From positions 3,220,001 through 3,284,000 of the forward strand of contig NZ_CP129118.1 of NCBI RefSeq assembly GCF_033304615.1: a stretch of 64,000 bases of DNA, written 5' to 3'. This document shows positions 8,629 to 17,334 of the stretch, piece by piece (position 1 is the stretch's first letter; the number at the start of each line of letters is the position of its first letter). Source of the stretch: Sporosarcina oncorhynchi (GTDB taxonomy: Bacteria > Bacillota > Bacilli > Bacillales_A > Planococcaceae). The position numbers and the translations under genes were made by a program. The notes below the pieces were generated by a model, which saw nothing but the letters and a program-made list of their open reading frames with translations, searched no databases and was not told where the DNA came from.

Positions 8629-8784
8629 CTTATCAAGAGAAGCCGAGGGACTGGCCCGTAGACGCTTCAGCAACCAGCCATTTATGGTCAGGTGCTAATT
8701 CCAGCAGGTTTTCATAAACCTGATAGATAAGAAGGTAGCGAGCCATCGCATTTTTAAAGCCTTCTTCCGAGAAGGCTTTTTTCT
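8629..8784 (+). ncRNA. SAM riboswitch (S-box) with terminator expression platform
   Basis: The aptamer runs 8629-8733 and shows the S-box signatures: CTTATCAAGAGAAGCCGAGG, GACTGGCCC, CTTCAGCAACC, GGTGCTAATTCCA, and a closing GATAGATAAGAAG that pairs with the 5' end. It is followed by terminator AAGCCTTCT-TCCG-AGAAGGCTTTTTT (about 8757-8784). SAM binding would stabilise the terminator and shut off yitJ-metH. This is a standard S-box transcription attenuator. Confidence 0.97.
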
Positions 8785-8829
8785 GTTTTCATACAAATCT
8801 CATATTACCGGAAAAGGGATGATTTTATA

Positions 8830-10677
8830 ATGAACTTACTAGAAAACTTGAAGAAAAATGTATTGGTGGCGGACGGCGCGATGGGGACTGTACTCTATTC
8901 GCATGGTATTGATTTTTGTTATGAAGAACTGAATGTCGCAAAACCTGACATCATCGAGAAGATCCACCTCGATTATATAGCGGCTGGAGCGGATATTATC
9001 CAGACGAATACATACAGCGCCAACGCACTCAAACTTGCGCGCTATGGCATGGAAGATCGCGTGAAGGAATTCAATGAAGCCGCCATCAAGATTGCAAAAC
9101 GCGCAGCGGCTCCAGGCAATCAATACGTCCTCGGAACAATCGGGGGTTTGCGGGGCATCCGTAAAAGTGATGCCTCATTAGCGGAAGTCGTTACAATTGT
9201 GCGCCAGCAGGCTGAAGCCTTATTAACTGGCGATCCCGATGGCCTGCTACTTGAAACGTATTATGATTTTGATGAGCTGTCCACAGTCGTCAAAGAGCTG
9301 CGAAAACTGACAAACCGGCCAATCATCGCACAAGTTTCAATGGATGAACCCGGTGTGTTGAAAAACGGGATGCCGTTGAATGATGCGTTGCATGAACTTG
9401 AAGCAATTGGAGCAGACATTGTCGGTGTCAACTGCAGATTAGGGCCGTATCATACAATCCAAGCATTCGAAAAAGTGACGTTGCCCAAGCGTGCATTCTT
9501 GTCTGCTGCTCCAAATGCAAGCTTACTGGATGTAGAAGACGGTCGCATTGTTTATGTGTCTGAAGCGGATTATTTCGGACGCGCGGCAGCACTGCTACGT
9601 TCTGAAGGTGTTCGTCTTATCGGAGGATGTTGTGGAACGACTCCACAACATATCGCGGCTGCAAAAAAGCATGTAAGCGGACTTGCACCGATTACGAAAA
9701 AAAACGTGATACCGCATAAACCGATTGTCATCCGTGAAGCGGATCCAACGAAATTCGAACCGCTTCACGAAAAAGCGAAAACTACACGCACAGTCATCGT
9801 CGAGCTCGATACACCGAGACATTTGGAAACGGAACAATACTTCATCGGCGCTAACCAGCTATACGATGCAGGTGTCGATGCCGTAACGATGGCGGATAAC
9901 TCTCTCGCCTCCCCGCGAATTAGCAACATGGCGATGGGCGCGATTATGAAACAACAACATAATGTACGTCCTCTTGTACATTTGACGTGCCGTGACCACA
10001 ATCTGATTGGTTTGCAATCGCATTTAATGGGACTTGATGCACTTGGCATCCATGACCTACTGGCAGTTACGGGAGATCCGACAAAAGTCGGTGACTTCCC
10101 TGGCGCGACGAGTGTATATGACGTGTCGAGTATGGAACTGCTGCAATTGATCAAGCAGTTGAATGAAGGGATTTCATTCACAGGGAAACCGTTACGTAAA
10201 AAGGCGAAGTTTTCTGTAGCGGCGGCATTTAACCCAAATGTCCGTGTCCTTGACCGGGCAGTACAACGGCTGGAGAAGAAAATCGAGTGCGGTGCCGATT
10301 ACTTCATCACACAACCCGTCTATTCAAAAGAAAAGATTCTCGACATCTACGAAGCAACAAAGCATTTGGATACGCCGATTTTCATCGGGATCATGCCCTT
10401 GACGAATATTCGAAACGCTGAATTCCTTCATCACGAAGTTCCGGGCATCAAGTTGTCCGAGGAAGTGCTTGCTCGAATGGAAGCATGCGGCGATGACCGC
10501 GACAAAGCGTCAGAGGAAGGCATTCAAATTGCAAAAGAGCTTATCGATACGGCGGCTGAGTTGTTCAACGGGATCTATATCATTACACCATTCCTACGCT
10601 ACGAGATGTCGCTTGAACTTGTCCAACATATTAACGAACTCGATGCAAAGAAAGAGAGGAATATTGTCCATGTCTAA
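8830..10677 (+). CDS. yitJ: Bifunctional homocysteine S-methyltransferase / methylenetetrahydrofolate reductase
   Basis: 615-aa fusion as in B. subtilis YitJ. Residues about 1-290 form a homocysteine-methyltransferase barrel with zinc ligands C202 (VNCRLGP) and C267/C268 (GGCCGTTPQHI). Residues about 320-610 form a MetF-type methylenetetrahydrofolate reductase (VTGDPTKVGDFPGA, ADYFITQPVY, FIGIMPL). It supplies methyl-tetrahydrofolate and the homocysteine methyl-transfer module for methionine synthesis. It is the first gene behind the S-box riboswitch, and its 3' end overlaps the metH start, so the two are coupled. The ATG at 8830 has GGAAAAGGGATG upstream. Confidence 0.95.
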   Translation: MNLLENLKKNVLVADGAMGTVLYSHGIDFCYEELNVAKPDIIEKIHLDYIAAGADIIQTNTYSANALKLARYGMEDRVKEFNEAAIKIAKRAAAPGNQYVLGTIGGLRGIRKSDASLAEVVTIVRQQAEALLTGDPDGLLLETYYDFDELSTVVKELRKLTNRPIIAQVSMDEPGVLKNGMPLNDALHELEAIGADIVGVNCRLGPYHTIQAFEKVTLPKRAFLSAAPNASLLDVEDGRIVYVSEADYFGRAAALLRSEGVRLIGGCCGTTPQHIAAAKKHVSGLAPITKKNVIPHKPIVIREADPTKFEPLHEKAKTTRTVIVELDTPRHLETEQYFIGANQLYDAGVDAVTMADNSLASPRISNMAMGAIMKQQHNVRPLVHLTCRDHNLIGLQSHLMGLDALGIHDLLAVTGDPTKVGDFPGATSVYDVSSMELLQLIKQLNEGISFTGKPLRKKAKFSVAAAFNPNVRVLDRAVQRLEKKIECGADYFITQPVYSKEKILDIYEATKHLDTPIFIGIMPLTNIRNAEFLHHEVPGIKLSEEVLARMEACGDDRDKASEEGIQIAKELIDTAAELFNGIYIITPFLRYEMSLELVQHINELDAKKERNIVHV

Positions 10678-13600
10678 ACATCTTATAGAAAAGCAACTTC
10701 AGAACAGAATACTCATCCTGGATGGCGCGATGGGCACGATGCTCCAAGCCGAAGACCTCTCCACTGAAGATTTTGGTGGAGAAGAATACGACGGTTGCAA
10801 CGAGTACTTGACTATTTTACGGCCTGACATCATTGAGAAAATACATCTAGGATACTTGGAAGCAGGTTCGGATATCATCTGCACGAACACATTCGGCGGA
10901 ACCCCTCTTGTTCTGGATGAATTCAGCCTCGGACACCGTGCTGTGGAGATTAATAAACGCGCTGTGGAAAACGCGAAAAAGTGTGCAGAAGAATATGCAA
11001 CACCTGATTGGCCACGCTTCGTTGCCGGCGCAATCGGTCCGACGACAAAAACACTTTCTGTCACGGGCGGCATTACGTTCGATAAACTTTCGCAAGACTT
11101 CTATGTGCAAGCGAAGGCGTTGGTCGAAGGCGGCGCTGACTTACTGCTCATGGAAACGAGCCAAGATATGCTTAACGTCAAGGCTGGAACGCTCGGCATC
11201 AAACGGGCTTTTGAAGAAACAGGTATTGAACTGCCGATTATGATTTCAGGGACGATTGAACCGATGGGCACAACACTCGCCGGACAAAGTATCGAAGCAT
11301 TTTATATTTCCATTGAACACATTAAGCCCTTATCTGTTGGATTGAATTGTGCAACGGGTCCTGAATTCATGACGGATCATTTACGCTCATTGTCGGAACT
11401 TGCGACAAGTTATGTCACCTGTTATCCGAATGCCGGACTGCCGGACGAAGAGGGTCATTATCATGAGTCCCCTGAGTCTTTATCACAGAAATTAAAAGGT
11501 TTTGCCGATAAAGGTTGGTTGAATATGGTCGGCGGCTGTTGCGGAACGACACCTGAACATATCCGTGTATTGCGTGAAGCGGTTAACGGACTGACGCCTC
11601 GTCAGAAACCTGAAAGTGTACATGAACATAGTATTTCAGGGATCGAACCGCTACTATATGAACCGTCAATGAGACCGCTGTTGATTGGAGAACGAACGAA
11701 CGTAATTGGGTCAAGGAAGTTCAAACGCCTTATTGTCGATGAAAAGTTTGAAGAGGCTTCTGAAATTGCGCGTGCCCAAGTACGTGGAGGGGCGCACGTT
11801 CTTGACATTTGTTTAGCCAATCCGGATCGTGATGAGCTAGAAGATATGAAAAGGTTCATGCAGGAAGTCGTGAAGAAAGTGAAGGTTCCGCTTGTTATTG
11901 ACTCGACGGACGAGAATGTAATTGAAGAAGCATTGAAGTTTTCACAAGGGAAAGCGATCATTAATTCCATCAACTTGGAAGATGGGGAGGAACGTTTTGA
12001 TGCGGTCATGCCGCTAGTCAAAAAGTTTGGTGCGGCTGTCGTAGTCGGTACGATTGACGAAATCGGCATGGCGGTCACCCGTGAACGGAAACTTGAAATT
12101 GCAGAACGTTCGTATGATCTGCTAGTGAATAAATGGGGACTGCCCCCTGAAGATATTATTTTCGACCCACTCGTCTTCCCTGTTGGAACGGGCGATGCAC
12201 AATATATCGGTTCCGCGGTAGAAACAATTGAAGGCATTCGGTTAATCAAGGAGAAAATGCCGCTAGCCTTGACAACACTTGGTGTGAGTAACGTGTCATT
12301 CGGTTTGCCTCCTGTCGGTCGCGAGGTGTTGAACGCGGTGTATTTATATCACTGCACTCAAGCAGGCCTCGATTACGCGATTGTCAATACAGAGAAATTG
12401 GAAAGGTACGCTTCTATTCCAGAGGCGGAAATTAAGCTTGCGAATGATCTATTATTTACGACGACGGATCAGACGTTAGCCGATTTCGCTGATTTCTACC
12501 GTGATAAAAAGAAGGAAAAGACGGAGGATGATATTCCGAAGACGGTTCCTGAGCGGCTGGCGTATTACGTAGTTGAAGGGACGAAAGAAGGATTAATTCC
12601 TGATTTAGAAGCGGCTCTGGAAATGTATGATACGCCGCTGGATGTGATTAACGGGCCGTTAATGGTAGGAATGTCCGAGGTTGGAAGGTTGTTTAATGAT
12701 AACAAGTTGATTGTTGCGGAAGTATTGCAAAGTGCCGAAGTGATGAAGGCATCGGTGACGTTCCTGGAGCAGTTCATGGAGAAGAATGAAAATGATACGG
12801 GTAAGGGGAAAATGGTTCTTGCGACGGTTAAAGGGGATGTCCATGACATCGGTAAGAATTTGGTGGAAATTATTTTGAGCAATAACGGGTTCCGTGTGGT
12901 CGATATCGGGATTAAAGTGACACCTGCGACGTTAATCGACGTCATTCGTAAAGAAAAACCGGATATTATCGGGTTGTCCGGTCTCCTTGTAAAATCTGCG
13001 CAACAGATGGTTATTACGGCACAGGATTTTAAAGCCGCAGGTATTCATATACCGATCATGGTTGGTGGGGCTGCGTTGACGCGGAGATTTACTGAGACGA
13101 AAATCGCACCAGAATATGACGGACCGGTTATTTTTGCGAAGGATGCGATGCAAGGATTGGATCTGGCCAATCGTCTACAAAGCGGAGACAAAGAAGCATT
13201 GTTGCTCGAGATTTCAGACAAACAGGAGAAGAGGATGGAGTCGGAAGCTGTGCGGGCGACGCGTGATACGGCGGTCGCTGTGTTGCCAAAGCCAGTGAAG
13301 ACGGTTCGGGAAGATGCGCCAGTGTTTGTACCAAGTGATTTGCGGCGCCGGGTGATGAAAGATTATTCAGTAGCCCATTTACACCCATATGTGAATATGC
13401 GGACATTGATCGGTCATCATCTCGGCTTGCGCGGCAATGTTGACAAAATGCTGGAGAACCGTGAAGAACGTGCGCTGCAGTTGCATGAGATGGTGACAGG
13501 ATTCCTGAACTCTGGCAATTTGTCTGCGTCGGGCTTGTATCAGTTCTTCCCTGCACAGGCGGATGGCGATGATGTCGTTGTTTATGATCCGACTGATTCG

Positions 13601-14107
13601 AAAACGGAGATCGAACGGTTTTCATTCCCGCGTCAAAGCAAAGATCCATTCCTATGTCTCGCTGATTTTTTGAAGACGGTGGAAAGCGGTGAAATGGATT
13701 ATATCGCATTGATGCAAGTAACGGCAGGACATGGCGTACGGGCTTTTGCAACTGAATTGAAAGCACAAGGTAAGTTTCTAGAAAGTCATGCCTTCCAGGC
13801 GACAGCGCTTGAGTTAGCGGAAGGGTTCGCGGAGCGTGTTCATCAGGAAATCCGTGACCAATGGGGCTTCCCGGATGCGACCGATTTTACGATGCGCGAC
13901 CGATTTGCTGCGAAATATCAAGGTCAGCGATTTTCATTCGGCTATCCGGCGTGTCCAAATCTTGAGGATCAGTCCAAGCTATTCGGCTTGCTGAAGCCTG
14001 AGGATATTGGCGTCCATTTGACGGAAGAGTTCATGATGGAACCGGAAGCGTCCGTGTCCGCCATCGTATTTGCGCATCCGGATGCTAGGTATTTTAATGT
14101 GGATTGA
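10670..14107 (+). CDS. metH: Cobalamin-dependent methionine synthase
   Basis: 1145-aa, four-module MetH. The N-terminal homocysteine domain has zinc ligands C227 and C290/C291 (GGCCGTTPEHI). It is followed by a pterin-binding domain (IGERTNVIGSRKFKRLI onward, about 340-600), the B12 cap and binding domain with lower-ligand motif D723-V-H725-DIG728, and a C-terminal SAM-dependent reactivation domain (about 900-1145, ending near GYPACPNLEDQSKLF). The enzyme transfers a methyl group from methyl-tetrahydrofolate through cobalamin to homocysteine. ATG 10670 is used, with AGAGAGGA upstream and overlapping the yitJ stop; the frame remains open about 200 bases upstream but only inside yitJ. A B12-binding regulator is also encoded at 20432-21349. 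Confidence 0.96.
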   Translation: MSKHLIEKQLQNRILILDGAMGTMLQAEDLSTEDFGGEEYDGCNEYLTILRPDIIEKIHLGYLEAGSDIICTNTFGGTPLVLDEFSLGHRAVEINKRAVENAKKCAEEYATPDWPRFVAGAIGPTTKTLSVTGGITFDKLSQDFYVQAKALVEGGADLLLMETSQDMLNVKAGTLGIKRAFEETGIELPIMISGTIEPMGTTLAGQSIEAFYISIEHIKPLSVGLNCATGPEFMTDHLRSLSELATSYVTCYPNAGLPDEEGHYHESPESLSQKLKGFADKGWLNMVGGCCGTTPEHIRVLREAVNGLTPRQKPESVHEHSISGIEPLLYEPSMRPLLIGERTNVIGSRKFKRLIVDEKFEEASEIARAQVRGGAHVLDICLANPDRDELEDMKRFMQEVVKKVKVPLVIDSTDENVIEEALKFSQGKAIINSINLEDGEERFDAVMPLVKKFGAAVVVGTIDEIGMAVTRERKLEIAERSYDLLVNKWGLPPEDIIFDPLVFPVGTGDAQYIGSAVETIEGIRLIKEKMPLALTTLGVSNVSFGLPPVGREVLNAVYLYHCTQAGLDYAIVNTEKLERYASIPEAEIKLANDLLFTTTDQTLADFADFYRDKKKEKTEDDIPKTVPERLAYYVVEGTKEGLIPDLEAALEMYDTPLDVINGPLMVGMSEVGRLFNDNKLIVAEVLQSAEVMKASVTFLEQFMEKNENDTGKGKMVLATVKGDVHDIGKNLVEIILSNNGFRVVDIGIKVTPATLIDVIRKEKPDIIGLSGLLVKSAQQMVITAQDFKAAGIHIPIMVGGAALTRRFTETKIAPEYDGPVIFAKDAMQGLDLANRLQSGDKEALLLEISDKQEKRMESEAVRATRDTAVAVLPKPVKTVREDAPVFVPSDLRRRVMKDYSVAHLHPYVNMRTLIGHHLGLRGNVDKMLENREERALQLHEMVTGFLNSGNLSASGLYQFFPAQADGDDVVVYDPTDSKTEIERFSFPRQSKDPFLCLADFLKTVESGEMDYIALMQVTAGHGVRAFATELKAQGKFLESHAFQATALELAEGFAERVHQEIRDQWGFPDATDFTMRDRFAAKYQGQRFSFGYPACPNLEDQSKLFGLLKPEDIGVHLTEEFMMEPEASVSAIVFAHPDARYFNVD

Positions 14108-14121
14108 GTGGATAGTAGTGA

Positions 14122-14155
14122 GTCGTCTCCTGTTTGACGGGAGGCGGCTTTTTTT
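14122..14155 (+). terminator. Terminator of the yitJ-metH operon
   Basis: Stem GTCGTCTCC / GGAGGCGGC (with G-U pairs) around TGTTTGACG, followed by seven T residues, 15 bases after the metH stop. Confidence 0.8.
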
Positions 14156-14172
14156 GCTGGATGGATTGGGTG

Positions 14173-14475
14173 TTTTACGAGCGCAGGGCTAAGGTTTACG
14201 AGCGCGGCGGGGACTTTTATGAGCGCGGCGGGGACTTTTATGAGCGCGGGGCTGAGGTTTACGGGCGCGGCGGGGACTTTTACGAGCGCGGGGCTGAGGT
14301 TTACGGGCGCGGCGGGGACTTTTACGAGCGCGGGGCTGAGGTTTACGAGCGCGGCGGGGACTTTTACGAGCGCGGGGTTGAGGTTTACGGGCGCGGCGGG
14401 GACTTTTATGAGCGCGGGGCTGAGGTTTACGGGCGCGGCGGGGACTTTTACGAGCGCAGGGTTGAGCGATTCTTC
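14173..14475. repeat. 42-bp-period dimeric repeat field, cluster 1 (TTTAYRRGCGC core)
   Basis: Fourteen consecutive copies of a core TTTA(C/T)(G)(A/G)GCGC occur roughly every 20-22 bases. Two unit types alternate, core+GGGGCTGAGG (22 bases) and core+GGCGGGGAC (20 bases), giving a 42-base dimer. Because 42 is a multiple of three and the array is G-rich, it produces long open frames in three reading frames, none with coding character. The array lies right after the metH terminator. Related arrays occur at 24680-24880 and 34540-34700. Confidence 0.9.
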
Positions 14476-14583
14476 GCGCATGTTGAGCGGTTTTCACCCC
14501 ATGTTGAGCAGATTCTCGCGCATGTTGAGCGGATTCTCGTGCATGTTGAGCGGTTTTCACCCCATGTTGAGCGGTTCTTCCTT
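14463..14583. repeat. 21/22-bp repeat array (CATGTTGAGCGG core)
   Basis: Six units beginning (CAT)GTTGAGC(G/A)G follow directly on cluster 1. They alternate between endings TTTTCACCCC and ATTCTCGCG/TTCTTC and have a period of 21-22 bases. The core sequence differs from TTTAYRRGCGC but the periodicity is the same. Confidence 0.8.
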
Positions 14584-14629
14584 GAAGGCGAAGAATGCTG
14601 TTCTGTTTATGGATAAGATCAAACAAAGA

Positions 14630-14670
14630 AAAACTGTCCCCCGCCGGATAACCCGACTTGGAGACAGTTT
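14630..14670 (-). terminator. Terminator of the CotD-like gene
   Basis: On the minus strand AAACTGTC and GACAGTTT pair around an inner GC-rich loop, followed by TTTCTTTG. It sits a few bases beyond the stop codon at 14677. Confidence 0.6.
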
Positions 14671-14676
14671 ACATTT

Positions 14677-15078
14677 TTATCGTCGTCTGCCGCAGCAGCC
14701 TCCGCCGCCCATGCCTGGTCCCATTCCTGGGCCCCAGCCCGTTCCTGGTCCCATTCCCGGTCCCATGCCTGCAGGTCCTACTCCAGTTGGTCCCATTCCT
14801 GGTCGGATTGGCGCTCCCATTACATTTTGAGTTGACTCTGTATAGTAATGTCTTGGCGTTATGACAGGATGTTGGCGATTTACATTTACAATCGGATGTA
14901 CGTAAGGTTGCTCGACTGGGAAGAATGTGTCATTAAAACGGCATTGTGTCGGACAAACGATTGGTCGCATTTGAGAATTCTGTGGCATTTGACTTGCCGG
15001 CATCATTTGATTTGGATTCCACTGTCCTTGTGGCATCATTTGATTTTGATTCCATTGTCCTTGTTGCATCATCTTCAC
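14677..15078 (-). CDS. CotD family spore coat protein
   Basis: 133-aa protein. The middle part (PIVCPTQCRFNDTFFPVEQP, then HPIVNVNRQHPVI, then HYYTEST) is the CotD coat-protein signature. The N-terminus is a Gln/Met/Asn-rich repeat (QGQWNQNQMMP type), and the C-terminus is Pro/Gly/Met-rich ending GGGGCCGRRR. Such low-complexity tails are common in spore coat proteins. The start is GTG 15078 behind GGAGGGGGTGA; an ATG six bases downstream is an alternative. It indicates a spore former. A mother-cell sigma-K promoter is expected, but no clean match was found. Confidence 0.85.
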   Translation of the reverse strand: MKMMQQGQWNQNQMMPQGQWNPNQMMPASQMPQNSQMRPIVCPTQCRFNDTFFPVEQPYVHPIVNVNRQHPVITPRHYYTESTQNVMGAPIRPGMGPTGVGPAGMGPGMGPGTGWGPGMGPGMGGGGCCGRRR

Positions 15079-15185
15079 TCACCCCCTCCCTCTATTACAT
15101 GTCACAAAGGGAAGGACAGACGGGCGAGCGACCAGTACCGAAACAATAACCTCGACAATTTGTCTAATCGATCAGAGTGTCTATG

Positions 15186-16628
15186 TCAGACTGGCGGTTC
15201 TTCCGCTCGGCCTTTAATTTGCTGGAAAGCTGCAAGTGCACGTTTTCTAGCAGCAGCATGGTCAACAATGGGCGATGGATAGGTAAGGCCAATTTCCACG
15301 CCTGATTCGTTCAAAATATCCATTGGTGCTGCAGACGGTTTATGGATGTAAGCAGTTGGCAATGTCGCTAGTTCAGGTACCCATTTTCGAATATAGTCAC
15401 CGTTCGGATCAAATTTCTCACTTTGCAAATAGGGGTTAAAGATTCTAAAATACGGAGACGAGTCAATGCCACTTCCCGCAACCCACTGCCAACCAGTCGC
15501 ATTGTTCGCCATATCGTAATCGATGAGATTTTTTTCGAACCAATTGTAGCCGTCCTGCCAAGGAATCAGGAGATGCTTAACTAGAAAGGAAGCTGCTACC
15601 ATGCGCACACGATTATGAATTACGCCCGTTTCCCGCAACTCTCGCATCCCTGCATCGATGAGCGGATAGCCTGTCCGTCCCTCTTGCCATTTTCTAAATT
15701 CTTCATCTGTCCGTTGCCAAGGAAACGCAAGGAACTGCTTACGTAAAGGCAGTCGGATCATATCTGGATGATGGATGAGTTGGTGGTAGGCGAATTCCCG
15801 CCATGCTAACTGTCTAAGGAATGCTTCGACGGACTGATGCAAAACAGGGTTCGAATCTTCTTCATTCAGTCGTCTCGCCGCATGCCAAACCGCCTTTACA
15901 CTTATATTGCCCATCGCTAAAAATGGTGACAGTGTGGACGTTGCACCGCTGGAAATCATATCACGTTCTTTTTTATAATGAAGCAATGCATCTTCTGAAA
16001 ACGTCCGCCATGTTTCAATCGCCGCCTCTTCCCCAGGTTGCCAGTGCTTTTCCATTGAAGGAAAACGTTCGGGCAACCCCAGCTCGTCAAGATTCAGTGA
16101 CGAGATTCCGTCTGCGAATCCTTCCATTTCTACAGGGACCGGATGCGGATGTACAACATTCTCCTGTAACATTCGATTCCAATAAGACGTAAATACTTTG
16201 TATGGTTCACCTTTTCCATTCAATAAATCTGGCGAAAATAATAGATTTCCGGTGAAACGATTGACTTCCACACCAATTGATTCAAGCTGTTTCGTAATCC
16301 GTTCCTGTCTCAGCTGCTCAACGGGTTCATAGCGGTCATTGAAATAGAATGCGTCTGCTTTTGATTCTTTCATTACGTCAATAATGGCTTCGAATTCATT
16401 TCCCGCCTTAATAATCAAGTTCAGTTCACGGATTCGCAACTTCGATTTCAATTCCTTCAATGAATGATACAGCCACCAAGAGGTGCCTTCGTTGTCAGCG
16501 TATTCTGCCTGATCCTGTTCAGACCAGATGAACAGCGGAATGATGGCACCTCTTCTTGAAGCTTCCCATAAAGCGGGGTGATCGTGTAATCTGAAATCTT
16601 TTCTGAACCATACAATCGTCCGCTTCAT
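15186..16628 (-). CDS. phrB: Deoxyribodipyrimidine photolyase
   Basis: 480-aa class I cyclobutane pyrimidine dimer photolyase, a light-driven repair flavoprotein. The N-terminal ~130 residues form the antenna domain (TIVWFRKDFRLHDHPAL). The C-terminal FAD domain has WREFAYHQL, RTGYPLIDAGMRELRETG, VASFLVKHLLIPWQ-like, and DYDMANNATGWQWVAGSG followed by FRIFNPYLQSEKFDP. It starts at ATG with AGGAGGG upstream, 19 bases after the ABC ATPase stop. It is therefore likely the last gene of the operon hemAT, permease, ATPase, phrB. Photoreactivation genes are often light-regulated, which fits the nearby LitR/CarH-like gene (inference). Confidence 0.94.
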   Translation of the reverse strand: MKRTIVWFRKDFRLHDHPALWEASRRGAIIPLFIWSEQDQAEYADNEGTSWWLYHSLKELKSKLRIRELNLIIKAGNEFEAIIDVMKESKADAFYFNDRYEPVEQLRQERITKQLESIGVEVNRFTGNLLFSPDLLNGKGEPYKVFTSYWNRMLQENVVHPHPVPVEMEGFADGISSLNLDELGLPERFPSMEKHWQPGEEAAIETWRTFSEDALLHYKKERDMISSGATSTLSPFLAMGNISVKAVWHAARRLNEEDSNPVLHQSVEAFLRQLAWREFAYHQLIHHPDMIRLPLRKQFLAFPWQRTDEEFRKWQEGRTGYPLIDAGMRELRETGVIHNRVRMVAASFLVKHLLIPWQDGYNWFEKNLIDYDMANNATGWQWVAGSGIDSSPYFRIFNPYLQSEKFDPNGDYIRKWVPELATLPTAYIHKPSAAPMDILNESGVEIGLTYPSPIVDHAAARKRALAAFQQIKGRAEEPPV

Positions 16629-16647
16629 GATGTTTCCCTCCTAGCTG

Positions 16648-17334
16648 TCAATCATTCTCTTCTTGAAGTTTAAGTACCCCATCTGTCATGTTATACACTT
16701 TATCGCAATAACCAATGAGCCGTGTATCATGTGTCACAACTATACTTGTCGTATTCTTGCTCTTTGTTTCACGTTTTAACAGTTCCATCACTTCATACGC
16801 CCGGTCCGAGTCAAGCGACGCGGTCGGTTCATCCGCAAGTAGGATCGATGGATTGCTATAGAGTGATTTTGCAATAGCCACTCGCTGACGTTCCCCGCCT
16901 GACAGGTCAGACGGATACTTGTCACGTAATTCCCCGATACCAAGATCTTCGTATAATTGCTCGATTTCATCGCCACTCATATTGTTCTTTTTCACTTTGT
17001 CGAGTAGCTTCATCTGCTTTGCGACAGAAAGGAAAGGAATCAGATTCGAAGCTTGAAGGATGAATCCGATTTCATGTAATCGAATATTCGACCGTTGTTT
17101 TTCACTCATCCCTGTTACATTCTGTCCATTTAATATGACATCACCGGTGCTTGGAGAAAGCAGACCTCCGACAATGGTCAGGAATGTACTTTTCCCAGAA
17201 CCCGAAGGCCCGATAATAGCTATCAATTCTCCGCGCTTTGCTTCGAAGTCCGTCTTTTTCAACGCTTCGACTTTCTTATGACCACTACCAAATGTCTTCG
17301 TCACTTGTTTTAACTCGAGTACAGTCGTCATCAT
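16648..17334 (-). CDS. ABC transporter ATP-binding protein (MacB/HrtA-like)
   Basis: 228-aa ATPase with Walker A GPSGSGKST, signature LSGGERQRVAIAKSL, Walker B ILLADEPTASLD and the switch histidine in VVTHD. The LolD/MacB/HrtA subgroup pairs with FtsX-type permeases, and the permease gene ends directly before this one: its final GGAGGG-TGA serves as ribosome binding site for ATGATG. In Firmicutes, HrtAB pairs export excess heme. Location downstream of a heme-containing HemAT makes a heme-related role plausible but unproven. Confidence 0.88.
   Translation of the reverse strand: MMTTVLELKQVTKTFGSGHKKVEALKKTDFEAKRGELIAIIGPSGSGKSTFLTIVGGLLSPSTGDVILNGQNVTGMSEKQRSNIRLHEIGFILQASNLIPFLSVAKQMKLLDKVKKNNMSGDEIEQLYEDLGIGELRDKYPSDLSGGERQRVAIAKSLYSNPSILLADEPTASLDSDRAYEVMELLKRETKSKNTTSIVVTHDTRLIGYCDKVYNMTDGVLKLQEEND

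Noticed and set aside
10469..10669. N-terminal extension of metH
   Set aside because: The open frame lies wholly inside yitJ; the ATG at 10670 has a ribosome binding site and the family-typical start.
14134..14830. Long open frames across the 42-bp repeat array on both strands
   Set aside because: The period is divisible by three and the repeat lacks stop codons, so three frames stay open together. No ribosome binding site or protein-like composition supports any of them.
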